Source: JAIRTY01 sp050257395 (lineage in GTDB: Bacteria > Actinomycetota > Actinomycetes > Streptosporangiales > Streptosporangiaceae). From it: DNA of 5,442 nucleotides. The DNA is taken from contig JBLMWU010000176.1 of NCBI GenBank assembly GCA_050257395.1, positions 1 to 5,442 of the forward strand. Direction: 5' to 3'. The first letter of the stretch is position 1. Every line of letters begins with the position of its first letter. Below the pieces are notes generated by a model. It was not told where the DNA came from. It searched no databases and was given only the letters and a program-made list of their open reading frames with translations. Made by a program: the position numbers and the translations under genes. Positions 1 to 2,883 of the stretch are shown here, one piece after another.

Positions 1-1200
1 GCCCAGGGCGCGGGCGGCGACCGGCCGGCAGAACATGGTGCTGGACACCCAGCACGAGCCGAGCCCTTCCACCGCGAGGGCAACCAGCAGGTTCTCCACC
101 GCGGCCCCCATCGCCACCACGAACATCTCCCGCTCGGCGGCGGCCCGGCGCTGGTCCGGGTAGGCGTGCGCGGCCGAGGCGTCCAGGCACGGCACGATCA
201 GCAGCGGCGCGCGCCGCAGCGGCTCGCCCCGGCGCAGGCGGCGGGCGATCTGCTCCCCGGTGAACCCGTCGCCGCGCAGGTCCGCGGTCCATGCGTCGCG
301 CATGTCGTCCAGCAGGGCCGTCCTGGCTCCGGCGGACTCCACCACCGCGAAACGCCAGGGCGTGGAGTGGTGCGGCGCCGGGGCGGTGATGGCCGCGGCG
401 ACCGCCCGGCGCACCGCCGCCGGGTCCACCGGCGCGCCGGTGAACTCGCGCACCGTGCGCCTCGCGAACAGCACGTCCGCCGACCCGAACCGGAACATGT
501 CCTCGGCCGGCGGCCGGATCAGGGCCCGGGCGCCGGGGCCGTCCCCGTCGGTGACCAGGGCGGCCAGGCCGCGCACCACCGCCACCGGGACGCCGGTGGC
601 CTTGCCCTTGACCAGGTCGGCGGCGGCGGCCAGCTCGTCGGCCACCGCGGCCAGGGTCACCTCCAGCGGGATCCCGAAGGTGTCCGGCTCGCCGCGGTGG
701 TCACGCAGCGGCAGCACGCCCGCCGCGCCGATGGCGGTGTCGGTCTGGCCGACCCGCCACGGCCGGCCCAGCGTGTCGGTGATGATCACCCCGAGCCGCA
801 CCCCGCACCGGTCGCGCAGCGCCTTGCGCAGCCCGCGGGCGGACCCGTCCGGGTCTTCCGGCAGCAGCGCCACCGTGCCCGGCGGGGTGTTGGAGTTGTC
901 CACCCCGGCCGCGGCCAGCACGAGCCCCTGCCGGGTCTCCACGATCCGCGCCGGGCCGCGCCTGGCCACCACCCGGACGGTCTCCGCGTCGATCGCCTGC
1001 TCCCGGCCGGCCTGGATCACGCGTCCTTCCGCCTTGCTGACCACCTTGGAGGTGATGACCAGGATGTCGCCGTCCGCGAGGCCGGGCACCGCGGCCGCGA
1101 TCAGGCCGGCCAGGTCGGCGCCGGCCGCGATCTCCGGCAGCCCCGGGACTCCCGTCACCGTCACCGTGGGCGCCCCCGGCTGGCCACCGCCCGCGCTCAT
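1..1200 (-). CDS. fbiB: Bifunctional F420 biosynthesis protein FbiB: coenzyme F420-0:L-glutamate ligase fused to FMN nitroreductase-like domain (3' end cut off by the window)
   Basis: FbiB adds L-glutamates to F420-0 using GTP. Its C-terminal FMN domain reduces dehydro-F420-0, as established for the actinobacterial family; the protein is cytoplasmic. Reading the minus strand from ATG at 1200 gives 400 codons with no stop before the window edge. M. tuberculosis FbiB is about 448 residues, so roughly 50 residues are missing. The CofE-like ligase domain covers about 14-235: VITSKVVSKAEGR at 48-60, GVDNSN at 99-104, TDTLGRPWRVGQTDTAIG at 141-158, and DLVKGKATG at 195-203. The nitroreductase domain starts near 240: RRTVREF at 247-253 (flavin-phosphate type arginines), HHSTPWRF at 277-284 (resembles the NxQPWxF motif), and GAAVENLLVALAVEGLGS at 365-382. 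The start overlaps the fbiA stop as ATGA. Identification is secure. That reductase activity is retained is inferred, because the last part of the domain is not visible. Confidence 0.95.
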   Translation of the reverse strand, partial: MSAGGGQPGAPTVTVTGVPGLPEIAAGADLAGLIAAAVPGLADGDILVITSKVVSKAEGRVIQAGREQAIDAETVRVVARRGPARIVETRQGLVLAAAGVDNSNTPPGTVALLPEDPDGSARGLRKALRDRCGVRLGVIITDTLGRPWRVGQTDTAIGAAGVLPLRDHRGEPDTFGIPLEVTLAAVADELAAAADLVKGKATGVPVAVVRGLAALVTDGDGPGARALIRPPAEDMFRFGSADVLFARRTVREFTGAPVDPAAVRRAVAAAITAPAPHHSTPWRFAVVESAGARTALLDDMRDAWTADLRGDGFTGEQIARRLRRGEPLRRAPLLIVPCLDASAAHAYPDQRRAAAEREMFVVAMGAAVENLLVALAVEGLGSCWVSSTMFCRPVAARALG

Positions 1201-2147
1201 CGGGCCAGCTCCGCGCCGAGTGCCAGGGCGGCCCGGGCGATCGCGGCGGCCGCCGGCACGTCGGTCATGTACAGGGGCAGGGCGCGGACCGCGATGCCGG
1301 CCAGCTCCGGGCTGTCGGCCGCGGCCTTGTCCTGCTCGTCCACCAGCCACCCGGCCAGCAGGCCGGGGCCGAAATGGGCGGCCACCGCGGCGGCGGTGGT
1401 GGCCACCCCGATGGCGGACAGGCACGCGTCGGCCATGCCCCGCACCGGCGCCCCGCCGATGATCGGCGAGACGCCGACCACCGTCTTCTCGCGCAGCGCC
1501 CCGGCTATCCCGGGCACCGCCAGGATGGGGCCGATGCTCACCACAGGGTTGGAGGGCGGCAGCAGGACCAGGTCGGCCGCGGCAATGGCCTCGAGCACGC
1601 CCGGCGCGGGCCTGGCCTCCGCCGCGCCAGCGAACTCGAAGCGCGCGGCCGGCACCTCCGCATGCAGCCGCACCCACCACTCCTGGAAGTGCACGGTCCG
1701 CTCCTGCCCGTCCGCCCGCAGCACCACCCGGGTCTGGACCGGGTCATCGGACATCGGCAGCAGTTGCACGCCGGGCCGCCACCGCTGGCACAGCACCCGG
1801 GTGACGGCGGACAGCGGCAGCCCCGCGGCCAGCATGCTGGTCCGGTGGATGTGGGTGGCGAAGTCCCGGTCACCGAGATTGAACCAGTCCGGCCCGGCGC
1901 CGTACGCGGCAAGCTCGGACAGCACGGTGAACGTCTCCCCGTCCCGGCCCCAGCCCTGGTCCTCGCTGATGCCGCCGCCCAGCGTGTACATGACGGTGTC
2001 GAGATCCGGTGAGACGTGCAGGCCGAACAGGGTGATGTCGTCGGCCGTGTTGCCGATGACCGTGATCTCGGCGTCCGGTGCCTCGGCGGTCAGCCCGCGC
2101 AGGAATCGCGCGGCGCCGACGCCGCCGGCCAGCAGGGTGATGCGCAT
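1197..2147 (-). CDS. fbiA: FbiA/CofD: Fo phosphotransferase of F420 biosynthesis (2-phospho-L-lactate / phosphoenolpyruvate transferase)
   Basis: FbiA moves the phospho-enolpyruvyl moiety of a guanosine-diphosphate donor onto Fo. In mycobacteria the donor is enolpyruvyl-diphospho-guanosine and the product is dehydro-F420-0; in archaeal CofD it is the lactyl form. The 316-residue length fits the family (M. tuberculosis about 331). Visible motifs are AGGVGAARFLRGL at 7-19, NTADD at 33-37, SPDLDTVMYTLGGG at 46-59 (its aspartates correspond to the metal-binding region of CofD), GDRDFATHIHRT at 92-103, HFQEWWVR at 153-160, PPSNPVVSIGPILAVPGI at 197-214, and SPIIGGAPVRGMAD at 227-240. The ATG at 2147 aligns with the known N-terminus, and no in-frame start lies just upstream. 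No Shine-Dalgarno precedes it, so a leaderless or weakly initiated mRNA is possible. The fused nitroreductase domain in FbiB favours the dehydro-F420-0 route (inference). Confidence 0.96.
   Translation of the reverse strand: MRITLLAGGVGAARFLRGLTAEAPDAEITVIGNTADDITLFGLHVSPDLDTVMYTLGGGISEDQGWGRDGETFTVLSELAAYGAGPDWFNLGDRDFATHIHRTSMLAAGLPLSAVTRVLCQRWRPGVQLLPMSDDPVQTRVVLRADGQERTVHFQEWWVRLHAEVPAARFEFAGAAEARPAPGVLEAIAAADLVLLPPSNPVVSIGPILAVPGIAGALREKTVVGVSPIIGGAPVRGMADACLSAIGVATTAAAVAAHFGPGLLAGWLVDEQDKAAADSPELAGIAVRALPLYMTDVPAAAAIARAALALGAELAR
1209..1212 (-). promoter_or_regulatory. Shine-Dalgarno of fbiB inside the end of fbiA
   Basis: On the minus strand a GGAG lies 8 bases before the fbiB ATG, within the last codons of fbiA. 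Together with the ATGA overlap at 1200-1197 it fixes the fbiB start and supports translational coupling to fbiA. Confidence 0.7.
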
Positions 2148-2154
2148 GGCCGCA

Positions 2155-2160
2155 AGTCTG
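2155..2160 (-). promoter_or_regulatory. Possible -10 element for a leaderless fbiA transcript
   Basis: The minus-strand hexamer CAGACT has the A and final T of the actinobacterial TAnnnT -10 motif. It ends 7 bases before the fbiA ATG, the spacing expected if transcription begins at the start codon. There is no convincing -35 upstream. The absence of a Shine-Dalgarno is the main support, so this is weak. Confidence 0.25.
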
Positions 2161-2287
2161 GCAACCCGCGGCCGCCGCTGCTGCCCGCACCCCGGGAAAA
2201 CCGGCGCTGGGCAGGCAGGACCGCAGCCCCGGAGGCCTGTGATCCCAGGATTCGGGCGCGGACTTTCCCCTCATCGCAGGGCAACCA

Positions 2288-2303
2288 GGTGACCACTATC
2301 ACG
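2288..2303. promoter_or_regulatory. Crp/GlxR-type operator candidate (GGTGA-N6-TCACG)
   Basis: The sequence GGTGACCACTATCACG contains the perfect inverted half-sites GTGA and TCAC separated by six bases. This is the core of cAMP-receptor-protein type sites (consensus TGTGA-N6-TCACA; GlxR in corynebacteria, Crp in mycobacteria and Streptomyces). The outermost bases are G/G rather than T/A, so it is not a full consensus match. Its centre lies about 52 bases upstream of the start point predicted for whiB and within the spacer/-10 area of the leftward candidate promoter. The motif is seen; regulator identity is inferred. Confidence 0.45.
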
Positions 2304-2325
2304 TATCCCGCTTGACTTGGTGCAA
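2295..2325 (-). promoter_or_regulatory. Alternative fbiA promoter facing left (TTGCAC / GATAGT)
   Basis: On the minus strand TTGCAC (2325-2320) precedes GATAGT (2300-2295) with a 19-base spacer, slightly long for a sigma-70 type promoter. Transcription would begin near 2288, leaving a leader of about 140 bases before fbiA. It overlaps both the whiB -35 region and the GTGA-N6-TCAC site, so the two directions could compete. It competes with the leaderless alternative near 2155, and neither is certain. Confidence 0.25.
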
Positions 2326-2341
2326 GACACGCGCGTGTAAT
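2312..2341 (+). promoter_or_regulatory. whiB promoter (TTGACT -18- TGTAAT)
   Basis: The -35 TTGACT (2312-2317) matches the consensus at five of six positions. The -10 TGTAAT (2336-2341) follows after 18 bases; TAATTT at 2338-2343 is an alternative -10. Transcription is expected to begin near 2348, giving a 5' leader of about 68 bases. AT-rich hexamers stand out in this GC-rich stretch, which supports the call. A GACAC pentamer at 2326-2330, the sequence recognised by WhiA in Streptomyces, sits in the spacer; a match this short can occur by chance. Confidence 0.55.
2327..2338. repeat. Perfect 12-bp palindrome ACACGCGCGTGT within the whiB promoter
   Basis: ACACGCGCGTGT is identical to its reverse complement. 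It fills the downstream half of the promoter spacer and runs into the first three bases of the -10. A repressor bound here would block RNA polymerase, so it is a candidate operator. I do not recognise the cognate regulator. A smaller CTTG-GTG-CAAG dyad (2316-2326) adjoins it. Confidence 0.5.
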
Positions 2342-2403
2342 TTCACTCGTGTAGTTCGTGTGCCCTGGGGGAGGGTACGCGTCACGGGGATTCGCGAAGG
2401 GGC

Positions 2404-2410
2404 AGGAGGT
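2404..2410 (+). promoter_or_regulatory. Consensus Shine-Dalgarno of whiB (AGGAGGT)
   Basis: A full AGGAGGT lies five bases before the ATG at 2416 and fixes the whiB start. It predicts strong translation and contrasts with the divergent fbiA, which has no such site. Confidence 0.85.
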
Positions 2411-2415
2411 GCGCC

Positions 2416-2697
2416 ATGGCGGAGGTCGTTGTCCCGCTAGAGCCGGGCGCGTTCGGAGCTGGCGCGGATGACGCCGGTGAACTGTCGTGGCAAGACCGCG
2501 CGCTGTGCGCGCAGACCGATCCGGAAGCGTTCTTCCCCGAGAAGGGCGGCTCCACCAGGGAAGCCAAGCGGGTGTGCCGCGGCTGCGATGTGCGCGCGGA
2601 GTGCCTGGAGTACGCGCTCGAACACGATGAGAGATTCGGGATCTGGGGCGGGCTGTCCGAGCGTGAGCGGCGCCGGCTCAAGCGTGAGGCCGGCTGA
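2416..2697 (+). CDS. whiB: WhiB-family [4Fe-4S] transcriptional regulator, WhiB/WhmD/WhiB2 subfamily
   Basis: This 93-residue protein is a Wbl (WhiB-like) iron-sulfur regulator. In Streptomyces, WhiB works with WhiA in sporulation septation; in mycobacteria, WhmD/WhiB2 is needed for proper septum formation. The four cluster cysteines are C31, C54, C57 and C63, in the family pattern C-Xn-C-x2-C-x5-C. The GIWGG turn is at 75-79, followed by the basic tail ERERRRLKR (82-90) that contributes to DNA contact. The stretches WQDRALCAQTDPEAFFPEKG (25-44) and EKGGSTREAKRVC (42-54) match my recollection of mycobacterial WhiB2 and streptomycete WhiB rather than WhiB1/WblE or WhiB3. The N-terminal 22 residues are variable and acidic. 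It has its own promoter and a consensus ribosome site and is transcribed away from fbiA. No TTA codon is present, so bldA control of its translation is not indicated. Confidence 0.97.
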   Translation: MAEVVVPLEPGAFGAGADDAGELSWQDRALCAQTDPEAFFPEKGGSTREAKRVCRGCDVRAECLEYALEHDERFGIWGGLSERERRRLKREAG

Positions 2698-2883
2698 CCG
2701 CCGCCGTCCCGTCTTCGGGGGAGTGCCCGCCTGGCTGGCACGGGTTCGCGTATTGTTCACGGCGTAGCGTGGGCACCCGCGGCGGGCTGACGGCCCGCTG
2801 GAGGCGCCCTCATCCTGTCAGGGCCGGGGGCGGGCCGCTCGTCCGTTGCCTGGCGCCCGCCACTCGGAGCAGCAAGCGGACTC
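2698..2883 (+). other. Gap between whiB and the glycosyltransferase gene: hairpins and a possible -10
   Basis: No gene is supported in these 186 bases. Just after the whiB stop are small inverted repeats: CCCG-TCTT-CGGG (2708-2719) and GTGCC-N9-GGCAC (2723-2741). A TATTGT at 2751-2756 fits the TAnnnT -10 pattern, but I find no good -35 in front of it. Hairpins follow at 2780-2800 and 2806-2824 (GCCCT-N9-AGGGC). No ribosome site is well placed: GGAG at 2866-2869 is 14 bases from the GTG at 2884. Whether the glycosyltransferase is read from its own promoter or through from whiB is undecided. Confidence 0.4.
2780..2800 (+). terminator. GC-rich hairpin, possible whiB terminator or leader structure
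   Basis: Eight pairs (one G-T) form around a TGACG loop, with a perfect core of GCGGGC (2782-2787) and GCCCGC (2793-2798). There is no T-run after it; actinomycete terminators often lack one. It lies 80 bases past whiB and 84 before the glycosyltransferase start. If the -10 at 2751 is real, it would instead be a structure in the leader of the downstream mRNA. Confidence 0.35.

Noticed and set aside
166..2292. Long plus-strand open frame (708 codons) antisense to fbiA and fbiB
   Set aside because: Its product is rich in Arg, Gly, Ala and Pro with no domain pattern, and it lies opposite two well-recognised genes. In DNA this GC-rich, stops are rare in the antisense frames, so it is a shadow.
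2335..2346. GTG-N6-CAC dyad overlapping the whiB -10
   Set aside because: The half-site spacing is two bases short for a Crp site, and the dyad is only three bases per arm; it overlaps promoter sequence by chance as easily as by design.
2391..2398. TTCGCGAA palindrome just before the whiB ribosome site
   Set aside because: Eight bases only and downstream of the promoter; too short to support a separate operator call.
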